A program made the position numbers and the translations under genes. This document shows positions 55,555 through 64,000 of a stretch of DNA of 64,000 nt, piece by piece. Position 1 is the first letter of the stretch, and every line of letters begins with the position of its first letter. Location of the stretch: contig CAWKMN010000009.1 in the NCBI GenBank assembly GCA_963850765.1, forward strand, positions 744,001 through 808,000, read 5' to 3'. The notes beneath the pieces were generated by a model that was given only the letters and a program-made list of their open reading frames with translations, was not told the origin of the DNA and did no database searches. Origin of the DNA: CAWKMN01 sp963850765. GTDB taxonomy: Bacteria; Chloroflexota; Anaerolineae; Aggregatilineales; Aggregatilineaceae.

Positions 55555-58500
55555 GCGTATCGACAGATCTGAGCGGGCAAACCATCAAGGGCTACGAGCT
55601 TATTCGCCTGATCGGGCAGGGGCGGTTTGGGATGGTCTACCATGCCGCGCAGCCCCAGCTTGGCCGCGATGTCGCGGTGAAGGTCATCTGCTCCGAAGTC
55701 GCCAATGATCCTGACTTTGTGCGTAAATTTGAAACCGAAGCCCAGTTGGTCGCCCGGCTGGAACATATCCACATCGTGCCGCTCTACGATTACTGGCGCG
55801 AGCCAGACCGCGCGTTTCTGGTGATGCGCTGGCTGCCGCGTGGCAGCGTGCGCGATTCGCTGGCGCAGTATGGCCCCTGGTCAGTGGGTGCCGCCGCTCG
55901 CCTCATCAACCAGATCGCGTCGGCGCTGGCGATGGCTCACCGCAAAGACGTGCTCCACCGCGATGTCAAGCCGGATAATATTCTGCTCGACGAAGACGCT
56001 AACGCCCTGCTGACCGATTTTGGCATCGCGGCCTCGGTGGGCTCGCTGCAAGGGCCGGAAGCCAACCAGCGCCTCGCCGGGACGCCGGCCTATATGGCCC
56101 CGGAGTTATTCATGGGCGATTCGGCCTCGCCCCAGTCGGATATTTACAGCCTGGGCGTGCTGATGTTCGAGGTGCTGACCAATACGCGCCCGTTCCCCGA
56201 TCGCACCACCGAACAGGCCATGCATCATCACCTCGCCTCGCCGGTGCCCAGCCTGCAAAGCACCGGGCTGCCGCTGCCTACCGATCTCAATATGGTGATC
56301 TGGCGGGCGACCGCCAAATCGCCAGGGGCACGTTATGCCAATGTGCTCGATCTGGCCGGTGCGTTTCAGAGCGCCGCCGGCGGGATATTAGGCCCGGACA
56401 TCACGCGTGGGCCGGTGGAGTTCGCTGAGCCCACCCCCACCAGCCCGACGCAGCAGATCGCTACCCTCATTATCGAGCCGCCGCTCCCGCCCGACAACCC
56501 CTATAAGGGGCTTCGTCCCTTTGAGCAGGCCGATGTGGCGGATTTCTTCGGGCGCGAAGCCCTGGTGGCGCGCCTGCTGGATCGGTTGGGCGGGTCCAGC
56601 CTGAGCCAGGGATTCCTGGCGCTGGTGGGCCCAAGCGGCAGCGGCAAATCGAGCGCGATCAAAGCGGGGCTGATCCCGGCGCTGCGGGCGGGCAGCCTGC
56701 CCGGCTCGGAGCGGTGGTTCGTGGTCGAGATGGTGCCGGGCGACGATCCCTTCCGCGCGCTCGAAGTGGCGCTGCAGCGGGTCGCAGTCAACCCGATCAC
56801 GGATACCTTCCGGCAGTTGGCGACGGGCAGTCTGAGCCTGCTGAAGGTGGTCGAGCGGATTCTGCCGGGCGAGAACGGATCGCGGCTGGTGCTGCTGATC
56901 GACCAGTTCGAAGAGGTCTTCACGCAGGTTGAATCCGAAACCGAGCGCCAGCGGTTTTTGGACATGCTGGCGACGGCCATTGGCGGAATGTCCGACCGGC
57001 TGCTGCTGCTCATTACGCTGCGCGCCGATTATTATGACCGGCCGCTGCTCTACGAGCGGTTTGGCTCGCTGATCCGCGAATGCACCGAGGTGATCCTGCC
57101 GCTCAGTACGCAGGAACTCCAGGCGGCCATCATCGGCCCCTCCGAGCGTGCCGGGCTGGTGATCGAGCCGGAACTGGTCGCGGCGATCATCGCGGATGTC
57201 AGCCAGCAGCCCGGCGCGCTGCCGCTGCTGCAGTACGCGCTGACGGAAGTCTTCGAAAAACGCTCGGGTCAGGCGCTCCGGCTGGGTGCCTACCGTGAGA
57301 TTGGCGGAATTTCCGGCGCATTGGCGCGGCGCGCGGACGAGGTCTATAACGGGCTGGCCCCTGACCGGCAGGATCTCGCCCGCCAGATGTTCCTGCGCAT
57401 GACCGGCCTGGACGAAGATGATGAAGCGACGCGCCGCCGGCTGAGCTGGTCGGCGCTGACCTCACTCACCGAGGACTGGCAGGCGGTGAACGACATCCGC
57501 GATGCGTTTGTCAAGTACCGTCTGCTCACGGCGGACCGCGATCCGAAAACGCGCGAGCCCACCATCGAAGTGGCCCACGAGGCCCTGCTGCGCGCGTGGG
57601 GGCGTCTGAACGACTGGCTCGACGCCAGCCGCGAAGACATCCAGATGCAGCGGCGGCTGCAAGCGCTGGTCGCAGAGTGGCAGAAGGCCAACCGCGATGA
57701 AGGCTATCTGCTGGCCGGTACGCGGCTAAGCCAGTTTGAAGAGTGGGTCGTGTCGGCGCGGCTGCAACTGACGCGCGACGAGCGCGAGTATTTGCAGGCG
57801 TCTGCGGTGGCGCGTGCCGCGCGGCGGGCGGTTGAAGAGGCACGGCTCACGCGCGAAAAGACGCTCGAACGGCGCACGCGCAACGGGTTGATTCTCACCG
57901 TTCTCGTGCTGGCGATCGGTGTGCTGGTCGCGTTCTTCATGGCGCGGATCGCGCTGGATCAGCAGGACGTGGCCGAAGACCGGCTGGATTCGCTTCAGAT
58001 GATGTCTCGCACCGACCAGGCGAACGCCGCGCTGGATAATCATGACCCGGAGCTGGCGCTGGCGCTGGCCTCGCCTCTGCTGGACGCTCAAGGCGAGCTC
58101 CCGCCGCCCGTTCGCCAGATGCTCTACCGGGCAGCCTATACGCCGGGGACGCGGCTGGTGTTTGACCGGCATGGTGCGCCCGTGCTCAGCATCGCGCTCA
58201 GCCCGGATGGCACGCTGGCGGCATCGGGGTCGGGGCGGCTCAACCCGCTCGGCGCGAAGCAGGACAACCGCGTCCGAATCTGGAACGCGGCCACCGGCGA
58301 GGAAGTACGCGTGCTGGACGGGCATACCGACAGCGTGTTGAATGTGACCTTCAGCCCGGACGGGAGGCTGCTGGCATCGAACGGCCTGGACAAGACGATC
58401 ATCCTGTGGGATGTTGAAACGGGCGAACTGCTGCGCCGCCTGGAAGGTCACGGTGATTGGGTGAACCGGACGGCGTTTACGCCCGATGGCAAAACCCTGC

Positions 58501-60185
58501 TGTCCACGTCCGGCAATTTCTTCGTGACGGCGATCCCGGTGCCGGGCCTCAGCAGCGCGGACGCATCAGTGCGCGCGTGGGATGTGGAAACAGGTGAAGA
58601 AATTCGGCGCTTCGAAGCGGGTGACGACGGGCACCAGGATCCGGTTATGAGCCTGGCGATCAGTGCGGACGGGCGTTATGCCGCCACGGGCGATTCAGAC
58701 GGGGTGATCATCGTGTGGGACGCTGCCACAGGCGACCTGATCCGCCGGATGGAATCGCGCGGCGACTGGGTGACGGCCCTGGCATTTACACCCGATGGGA
58801 CTTTGCTGGTGTCGGCGTTGGGCAAACCGAGTAACGGCGGTTCGGCCGCGTCGTCCATGCTCGCCGCGGTGTGGGACGTGCAAACTGGCGAGCGGGTGCG
58901 CGATCTGGCCGGGCATACGAACGTGGTGAGCGCCGTCGCCATCAGCCCCGATGGGCGCTCTGTTCTGACCGGCTCGGCGGATTACAGCGTGCGCCTGTGG
59001 GATATCGCGTCGGGGCGGGAATTGCAGCGTTTCACCGGGCATTCCGATTGGGTGATGGGCGTAGCCTTTGGCCCGGATGGACAGTGGGCGGTATCCGTCT
59101 CCACCGATGGCACGGCGCGCGTGTGGGAACTCACGCCGGGTAATCTGGTCCGTCAATTCGTAACGGGCTCGCAGTCGCTGATTTACTCTGCTCGCCTCAG
59201 CGGGGATGGCCGTCTCGTCGTGACCGGGCATGATAGTGGGCTGGTCGTCGTGTGGGATGCCGCGACCGGGCAGGTGATACGCCGGATGGGCGAAGGCAGC
59301 GCGACCCACACCGCCGCCGTCTATGCCGTGGCGCTCAGCCAGGATGGCACGCTGGCCGTGTCCGGCGATGCAGCCGGCATGGTGACGCTGTGGGATGTGA
59401 CCACGGGTGCGGAACTGCGTCACTTTGAGGGCCACCCGAACTCCGTTTGGGCCATCGCCATCAGCGCCGACGGGCGGCAGATTGCCACGGGGTCAGGTGA
59501 GCCGCAGGGCACCCCATCGGGCGACGATAACACCGTCAAGCTGTGGGATGTGGCGACGGGCGAGGAACTGCACCGCTTCGAGGGCCACCCATTCGCCGTG
59601 TGGGGGCTTGCTTTCAGCCCGGATGGACGCCGGCTCGTATCGACCTCCGGCTCGCTGCTGGAAAACAACAGCGGCAGCATCCGCGTGTGGGATCTTGAAT
59701 CCGGCAAAGAGCTCCGGCATTTCGGCGGGCGCGACGATGTGGTCGTTAGTGTGGTCTTCAGCCCGGATGGTGATTTTGTGCTGACCGGGTCCAATGACAG
59801 CGTCGCGCGGCTGTGGAATGTCGGCACCGGCGACGAAGTGCGCCATTTCGAGGGGCACACTGGCTTTGTGGAAGGCGTCGCGTTTAACCCGGACGGCCAC
59901 ACGGTGATCACCGGCTCGGATGATAATCGGATCCGCGTGTGGAATGCGCTGAACGGCGATGAGTTATACAGCATCGAGGGTCATAACGACACGATCCGCG
60001 ATCTGGCGGTGAGCGCGGACGGACGGCTGCTGCTGTCCGTATCCACCGACAACGATATACGATTGTGGCGGCTGGATCGCGATCTGGACGAACTCACAGC
60101 GTGGATCGGGGAGCACCGCCAGATCCGCGACCTGACCTGCGCCGAGCGTGTCACGTATCGCGTTGAGCCGTACTGTGAGGAGTAG
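55551..60185 (+). CDS. Ser/Thr protein kinase - nSTAND NTPase - WD40 giant protein
   Basis: A 1544-residue multidomain signalling protein without frame breaks. Kinase at about 10 to 270: glycine loop LIGQGRFGMVY, Lys in DVAVKVI, HRDVKPDN at 136, DFGIAA near 156, GTPAYMAPE, so it should be active. nSTAND domain from about 320: NPYKGLRPFEQADVADFFGR, Walker A GPSGSGKSS at 360, Walker B VLLIDQFEEVF near 450, LLQYALTEVFEKRSG and EVAHEALLRAW. One membrane helix near 780 (LILTVLVLAIGVLVAFFMA). From about 865 to the end are 14 WD40 repeats, enough for two seven-bladed propellers. It is coupled to the FHA gene. The helix would put the propellers outside the cytoplasm if it spans the membrane. Confidence 0.93.
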   Translation: MSVSTDLSGQTIKGYELIRLIGQGRFGMVYHAAQPQLGRDVAVKVICSEVANDPDFVRKFETEAQLVARLEHIHIVPLYDYWREPDRAFLVMRWLPRGSVRDSLAQYGPWSVGAAARLINQIASALAMAHRKDVLHRDVKPDNILLDEDANALLTDFGIAASVGSLQGPEANQRLAGTPAYMAPELFMGDSASPQSDIYSLGVLMFEVLTNTRPFPDRTTEQAMHHHLASPVPSLQSTGLPLPTDLNMVIWRATAKSPGARYANVLDLAGAFQSAAGGILGPDITRGPVEFAEPTPTSPTQQIATLIIEPPLPPDNPYKGLRPFEQADVADFFGREALVARLLDRLGGSSLSQGFLALVGPSGSGKSSAIKAGLIPALRAGSLPGSERWFVVEMVPGDDPFRALEVALQRVAVNPITDTFRQLATGSLSLLKVVERILPGENGSRLVLLIDQFEEVFTQVESETERQRFLDMLATAIGGMSDRLLLLITLRADYYDRPLLYERFGSLIRECTEVILPLSTQELQAAIIGPSERAGLVIEPELVAAIIADVSQQPGALPLLQYALTEVFEKRSGQALRLGAYREIGGISGALARRADEVYNGLAPDRQDLARQMFLRMTGLDEDDEATRRRLSWSALTSLTEDWQAVNDIRDAFVKYRLLTADRDPKTREPTIEVAHEALLRAWGRLNDWLDASREDIQMQRRLQALVAEWQKANRDEGYLLAGTRLSQFEEWVVSARLQLTRDEREYLQASAVARAARRAVEEARLTREKTLERRTRNGLILTVLVLAIGVLVAFFMARIALDQQDVAEDRLDSLQMMSRTDQANAALDNHDPELALALASPLLDAQGELPPPVRQMLYRAAYTPGTRLVFDRHGAPVLSIALSPDGTLAASGSGRLNPLGAKQDNRVRIWNAATGEEVRVLDGHTDSVLNVTFSPDGRLLASNGLDKTIILWDVETGELLRRLEGHGDWVNRTAFTPDGKTLLSTSGNFFVTAIPVPGLSSADASVRAWDVETGEEIRRFEAGDDGHQDPVMSLAISADGRYAATGDSDGVIIVWDAATGDLIRRMESRGDWVTALAFTPDGTLLVSALGKPSNGGSAASSMLAAVWDVQTGERVRDLAGHTNVVSAVAISPDGRSVLTGSADYSVRLWDIASGRELQRFTGHSDWVMGVAFGPDGQWAVSVSTDGTARVWELTPGNLVRQFVTGSQSLIYSARLSGDGRLVVTGHDSGLVVVWDAATGQVIRRMGEGSATHTAAVYAVALSQDGTLAVSGDAAGMVTLWDVTTGAELRHFEGHPNSVWAIAISADGRQIATGSGEPQGTPSGDDNTVKLWDVATGEELHRFEGHPFAVWGLAFSPDGRRLVSTSGSLLENNSGSIRVWDLESGKELRHFGGRDDVVVSVVFSPDGDFVLTGSNDSVARLWNVGTGDEVRHFEGHTGFVEGVAFNPDGHTVITGSDDNRIRVWNALNGDELYSIEGHNDTIRDLAVSADGRLLLSVSTDNDIRLWRLDRDLDELTAWIGEHRQIRDLTCAERVTYRVEPYCEE

Positions 60186-60481
60186 CGGCGACCCGCGGAG
60201 TCCCTAGAGCTTGATATGAAAAAGGATACACCCGAGGGGATGAAAATGGGGATCTCGAACGGCCTCACCCCCTCAATCCCCCTCTCCAGCCGAGCTAGAG
60301 AGGGGGAGAACGGTGCTGCCTTTTTCCCTCTCCCTGGCTTGGCCGGGGAGAGGGCAGGGTGAGGGGCGTTTTATCCGCCATAATTAGTCAAACAACATAA
60401 GGGTGCTGACCGGATCGTGCCAACCAGGGCCGTTCACGGCCCTTCCGGTGCATAGCCCGGTGCTTGCAGCGCCGGGCGAGG
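60186..60481. repeat. CCTCACC, TTGGCCGGGG and GGGCCGTTCACGGCCC repeats
   Basis: GGCCTCACCCCCTCAATCCC element (60263-60365) with CCAGCCGAGCTAGAG and GGCTTGGCCGGGG hairpins, and the AGGGCCGTTCACGGCCCT hairpin with GCTTGCAGCGCCGGGCGA (60425-60482). It separates convergent genes. Confidence 0.7.
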
Positions 60482-62086
60482 CTACCGCTCCCCCACATCA
60501 TCCCCCCGCGCGTGGGGCGGGCGGTGCCGCTCGGTTTCGGCCGAACTGCCGGGCGGTAGGGGCGGCGCGGGTGAATCCTCTCCCTCACGGCCTTTGCGCC
60601 ACTTCTCGACCGCCAGCATCGCCTCTTTGGTGCCGATCCGCTTGAGGGTTTCGGCCGCGGCCCAGGTCGCCTGCCAGTTATCCCCATCCAGCGCGGCGAC
60701 CAGCGCATCGACCGCCGGATCCCCGATGTCCTGCAGGGCGGCGGCAGCGGACCAGCGTGTATCCCAGTTCTCGTGCTTGAGCGCCTCGACCAGCGCCGCG
60801 ATGGCCGGCTGTCCGATCTGCGCCAGCGCGCGGACGGCTGCCCGCCGCACGTATTCGTCCTCTTTGTCGAGCGTCTGGATCAGAGCCGGTACCGCCTCTT
60901 CACCCATCTCCCACAGCGCCTCGGCCGCGCCCCAGCGCACGCGCCATTCGCGGTCATGCAGCAGCTTGATCAGCCCTTCGATCGCGGCTGGCTCCTTGAT
61001 CCGGCCCAGGGCATAGGCTACCGCGATGCGCACGTCCTTGTTGCTGTCGGCCAGCATCTCGATCAGATCGGGCACCGCGGCCGAGTTGCGGAGCTTGCCA
61101 AGCGCCTCCGCGGCCTGCCAGCGCACGCGCCATTCGGGATCGCGCAGCGCCCCGACCAGCGCCGGGATCGCTTCGGGCTCGCTCGATTCGCCCAGCAGGT
61201 CGATGATCGCCAGACGCACGCGCGGATCCTCGTCGCTCAGTGCATCGACCAATACCGGCACGGCCGACGCGCCGATCGCTTTGATCGCATCGCCGAAGAT
61301 CGACGTGCTGCCGCCAAACGGACCGGGCCGCCCGGTGCGGATGCATTCGAGCAGGCCGACCACCGCCGCCGCGACTTTGAGCTTGCCGAGGACGCGCGCG
61401 GCCTCTTCGCGCACGCGCCAATCCTCATCGCGCAGCAGCCGCAGCAGCGCCGGGATCGCGGTTCGCTCCCCGATGTCGCCCAGCCGTGTCGCCGCGACAA
61501 CTCGTTTATCGCGATCGTCACTTTCCAGCGCCTGGAGCAGCTTCTCCACGGCCGCCGGGTCGTCAGATGACAACCCGCCCAGCACGTCATCGGCGGGGTC
61601 ACTGTCCAGACGCCCGAAGGTACCGAGACGGCGTCCGAATGCCGGCGGGCGTGACGCTTCGCCGGGCCGGGCCGGCCGGAAGGGGAACGAGCGGCGTTCC
61701 CCACGCGTCTGTGCATCCTGGAGCAGCTTGATCAGGCGGCCCCAGGGCGGGGCAGCGTTGGGCGCGAAATCCAGCCGGGGATACGCTTCCAGGCGGGCCG
61801 GCGCTTTGACCGCGCCGCGTGTGATCACCAGCACCTCGATATTCGCGCCGAGAGCAAACGTCCATTCATAGGCGATCTGCTGCGACGTGATCGCCGCCGG
61901 CGACCAGATCACCATTAGCGCGAAGGCATCACGAATCGCCTGGTCGGTGGCCTCGCGCCACCCCTCACCCGTCCGCAGACGTTCGTTATCCGCCCACGCG
62001 ACGAAGCCCGCGCCTTCGATCTGCTGGATCAGATCCGCGACGAACGCGCCGTCTTCGCCCTGGTAGGAGATAAACACGTGCCCCAT
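60482..62086 (-). CDS. TIR domain - HEAT repeat protein
   Basis: A 534-residue protein. Start at ATG 62086 (AAGGGAG upstream); a GTG two codons earlier is possible. Residues 1 to 120 are a TIR domain: GHVFISYQGEDGAFVADL, GFVAWADNERLRTGEGWRE, ALMVIWSPAAITSQQIAYEW, with Glu74 in AYEWTFAL at the place of the NADase Glu of catalytic TIRs. A Pro/Arg-rich linker leads to about ten HEAT repeats (residues 175 to 495) with units such as AIPALVGALRDPEWRVRW and AVPALIQTLDKEDEYVRR. The tail is Pro/Glu-rich. Bacterial TIR proteins often act in antiphage defence as NAD+ hydrolases; HEAT arrays may bind a trigger. Neighbours on the same strand are more HEAT and TIR-HEAT genes. Confidence 0.88.
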   Translation of the reverse strand: MGHVFISYQGEDGAFVADLIQQIEGAGFVAWADNERLRTGEGWREATDQAIRDAFALMVIWSPAAITSQQIAYEWTFALGANIEVLVITRGAVKAPARLEAYPRLDFAPNAAPPWGRLIKLLQDAQTRGERRSFPFRPARPGEASRPPAFGRRLGTFGRLDSDPADDVLGGLSSDDPAAVEKLLQALESDDRDKRVVAATRLGDIGERTAIPALLRLLRDEDWRVREEAARVLGKLKVAAAVVGLLECIRTGRPGPFGGSTSIFGDAIKAIGASAVPVLVDALSDEDPRVRLAIIDLLGESSEPEAIPALVGALRDPEWRVRWQAAEALGKLRNSAAVPDLIEMLADSNKDVRIAVAYALGRIKEPAAIEGLIKLLHDREWRVRWGAAEALWEMGEEAVPALIQTLDKEDEYVRRAAVRALAQIGQPAIAALVEALKHENWDTRWSAAAALQDIGDPAVDALVAALDGDNWQATWAAAETLKRIGTKEAMLAVEKWRKGREGEDSPAPPLPPGSSAETERHRPPHARGDDVGER

Positions 62087-62398
62087 AAACACGATACTCC
62101 CTTCGCCAACCGGCCTGTCTCATCGGATACGGCATAACGAATCATGGCGTGTGGGATAAGGTTAGAGAGTTTGGTGCCGCGCGGCCCACGTCCCGCTGAA
62201 TGGACAATAATACCTGTGGATGGGATAGTGTTATTATGCGACAGACCGGCCGGGTTGTGCAGCCCCCAATCTTGAGGGGCACACCGCAGCCTCATAGATC
62301 CGTGCAGCACGCGCAGCCGTTCCTCACCCTTATTGTAGGCGGGAACTCGCTTTCGTGGTCGGATTTTTTGCAGGGTTTTATCACTTTTTTGGGGTTTT
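62087..62398. other. Spacer upstream of the TIR-HEAT gene
   Basis: No gene seen. A TGGACAATAATACCTG segment and TAGTGTTATTATGCG lie at 62193-62240 in an AT-richer patch that could hold the promoter of the minus-strand TIR-HEAT gene. No member of the dispersed repeat families is present, unlike most gaps here. Confidence 0.4.
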
Positions 62399-62755
62399 TT
62401 ACGGCCGCGCCGCCCATGCCGCGAGTGCGGCCCGCGCGCTGGAAATGTCCAGCCGTTTGAGCGCGGATTCGGCCGTCCAGCGGATCAGTGGTTCGGGGTC
62501 GTCCAGGCCGAGCGCCAGACATGGCACGACCTGCGCGGCGGCGTTGGCTTTGGGCTCGGTGCCGATTCGCTCCAGGGCGCGGATCACGCGGCGGCGCACG
62601 TCCGGCCGGGGATCGTCGAATGTCTCCGCCAGCCGGTCGATCGCGACGGCATGGCCGATCTTGCCGAGGGCTTCGGCGGCGGTGATGCGCACATACGCGT
62701 CGTCGGAATCGAGCGCGCGGATCAGGCTGGGGATGGCGTTGGGGTCGAGGGGCAT
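62399..62755 (-). CDS. Short HEAT repeat protein
   Basis: A 118-residue protein of about three and a half HEAT repeats (AIPSLIRALDSDDAYVRI, then AIDRLAETFDDPRPDVRRR, then VVPCLALGLDDPEPLIRW). It begins 31 bases after the stop of the decayed TIR-HEAT gene and lies in the same direction as the intact TIR-HEAT gene. It could be a free subunit or the detached C-terminal part of a longer HEAT protein; GC content is higher than in the decayed gene just upstream, which favours an independent gene. Confidence 0.65.
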   Translation of the reverse strand: MPLDPNAIPSLIRALDSDDAYVRITAAEALGKIGHAVAIDRLAETFDDPRPDVRRRVIRALERIGTEPKANAAAQVVPCLALGLDDPEPLIRWTAESALKRLDISSARAALAAWAARP

Positions 62756-62785
62756 GGGAAGCGCTCCAGAAGTAACAGAATGATT

Positions 62786-64000
62786 TTACTCAACGAAATT
62801 CTGAAGTACTTTCTCGGCTTCAGGTGTTCCTATTTCCGTCAAAGCCTTTTCCGCTACAAAGCGTACTTTCAGATAAGGATAAGGACTGGGAGGGAGTCGA
62901 ACTGGCCAATAATCTTTTCATCATCTTGTAGATATGACGCAATAAACTTTATACGTATCCAGATCGGAAGCCTTTATCTCGGCGCATGATGGCATTGATT
63001 ATCGCAGCACGCCACAAGACGCTGTTCTCATTTATTTCCATACTTTTTATCAACAGACTTGCTACACTCGGATCTCCTAATCTCGCTAATCCTTGAACAG
63101 CGGTAAAAGCTATAATGGTGTCAGAACTGGTAATACACTTAGCAATAGCCTCAATGGCTCTAGGATCAGGAAAGTGCGACAATGCGAATATCGCCCGTCC
63201 TTTCTTTAAGCCATCAGTGCGATCCATCACTTTTATCAAAAATGAATTGAAATCGGCCCAATCTTCATAAGTGAATTCACTATGAAGTCATCCACAAGAT
63301 TTATTCCTGGTGCTGTGTAGTATTGGAATCCAGTATATAGCTTCACTTTCGCCAGACATCTTGCTGCCTCTTCAGTGCCGATTTCTCAATACTTCCGCTG
63401 CTTTTAGCTGACCTTCTCTTACAGCCTCGGCCAACCTGGAACAGCACGATCACTTGATAGTTAGATGCCTCAGCTAATACAAAAGCGGCACGAATACGAA
63501 CGTCAAGTAGTGATAAGTGTGCAACAGCATCGCGGAGAGACGGTTGGCGCATCGAGGTGATATGGATTGCTCTTGGGTCTTAAATCCTGTTATGTTTTTT
63601 CGGATTGATTCGTCGAGATGGCTAAGTCCCTTCATGTGATACAAGCTGCACAGTCGGCGATATCTTTCGTGTTTTGCTGGTTTCTTCCTGTGTGAGCGGT
63701 ACCAAAGATTTTCTAATTCGCGGAAAAATTTCTCCCAATCTCGTATTTTGCACGAAAGTCAACGTATTCCAGGGCATCTAGACGAGAGTGACGAGTAGTG
63801 CGTATCCAGCAACATATCGTGACTACATCCTTCTTTGCTCCACGCGCATAAGCCCATCGTAGGTGACGTATTCAGATGTTTTAGCTTCTGGTGTCATGAC
63901 CACAATCTACAATATCGGAATTCTGAATCCCGTTATCAATTTCGCGGTCGCCAATCTTTTCCTAATCGGATATTTTCGCTGTCGATCCAGGTGGCATAAC
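62786..64000 (-). pseudogene. Second TIR-HEAT gene, truncated by window edge, many frame breaks
   Basis: Piecing minus-strand frames from the right edge gives a TIR domain: WIDSENIRLGKDWR, EIDNGIQNSDIV, IVVMTPEAKTSEYVTY, WAYARGAKKDVVT and RLDALEYVDFRAKYE, then EKFFRELENLWYRSHRKK, then helical repeats: DAVAHLSLLDVRIRAAFVLA, KGRAIFALSHFPDPRAIEA, FTAVQGLARLGDPSVASLL, and VRFVAEKALTEIGTPEAEK ending NFVE with TAA at 62786. At least six shifts are needed. The DNA is clearly more AT-rich than the intact TIR-HEAT gene at 60482. The number of breaks is higher than the background of likely sequencing errors, so it may be a real pseudogene; a low-accuracy contig end is the other reading. Confidence 0.6.

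Overview
The window is 64 kb of GC-rich bacterial chromosome. It most resembles a member of the Chloroflexota, probably of the Anaerolineae type. The reasons are family-level: an archaeal-type HMG-CoA synthase with a class II HMG-CoA reductase, a kinase-STAND-WD40 giant protein, a CHASE2/FecR signalling module, an Na+-pumping decarboxylase, and very dense palindromic repeats between genes. No rRNA, tRNA, CRISPR array, complete insertion sequence or replication origin was seen. About 20 of roughly 50 genes, including the essential gyrA, carry single-base frameshifts that restore cleanly in the next frame. Most are therefore likely sequencing or assembly indels, and such genes are annotated across the break.

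Layout. 0-10 kb: a DUF362 iron-sulfur protein running off the left edge, a DfsB-type protein, then a minus-strand mevalonate-entry block (thiolase-like protein, DUF2264 protein, HMG-CoA synthase; further on a class II HMG-CoA reductase coupled to a sulfotransferase). An AT-rich, gene-poor tract separates the two halves. 10-24 kb: cupin, STAS-like protein, AI-2E permease, HD protein, CHAD protein, broken di-heme cytochrome c, propeller lipoprotein, two members of an unnamed paralogous membrane family, methylglyoxal synthase and an ABC exporter. 24-28 kb: a four-gene biotin-dependent sodium-pumping decarboxylase (carboxyltransferase, gamma, biotin carrier, beta). 28-37 kb: a SUKH protein, a TauE/SafE permease, gyrA with a long acidic tail, a membrane protein interrupted in frame by a repeat, a GH43-like propeller, a polysaccharide deacetylase and a small membrane protein. 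37-45 kb: ferritin; a CHASE2-adenylate cyclase, FecR protein and Crp/Fnr regulator run; then a near-perfect FNR-type promoter leading into a hemerythrin and a cupredoxin-cytochrome c-d1 nitrite reductase fusion. 45-54 kb: GNAT, 2-hydroxyacid dehydrogenase, and a pentose operon (araB, araD, a zinc dehydrogenase, a FucI-like isomerase) with a divergently sited LacI regulator. 54-64 kb: an FHA protein coupled to a kinase-nSTAND-14xWD40 protein, followed on the other strand by a TIR-HEAT protein, a HEAT protein and a second, decayed TIR-HEAT gene that leaves the window.

How the genes fit together. The Crp/Fnr regulator, the TTGAT-N4-ATCAA site centred at -41.5 of the hemerythrin promoter, and the nitrite reductase fusion form a plausible oxygen/NO-responsive unit. 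The ara cluster is a complete L-arabinose route with an unusual isomerase. The right-hand end looks like a signalling or defence island built from kinase, FHA, STAND, WD40, TIR and HEAT modules. The most unusual items are the cupredoxin-NirS fusion and the TIR-HEAT pair beside the kinase-STAND operon.
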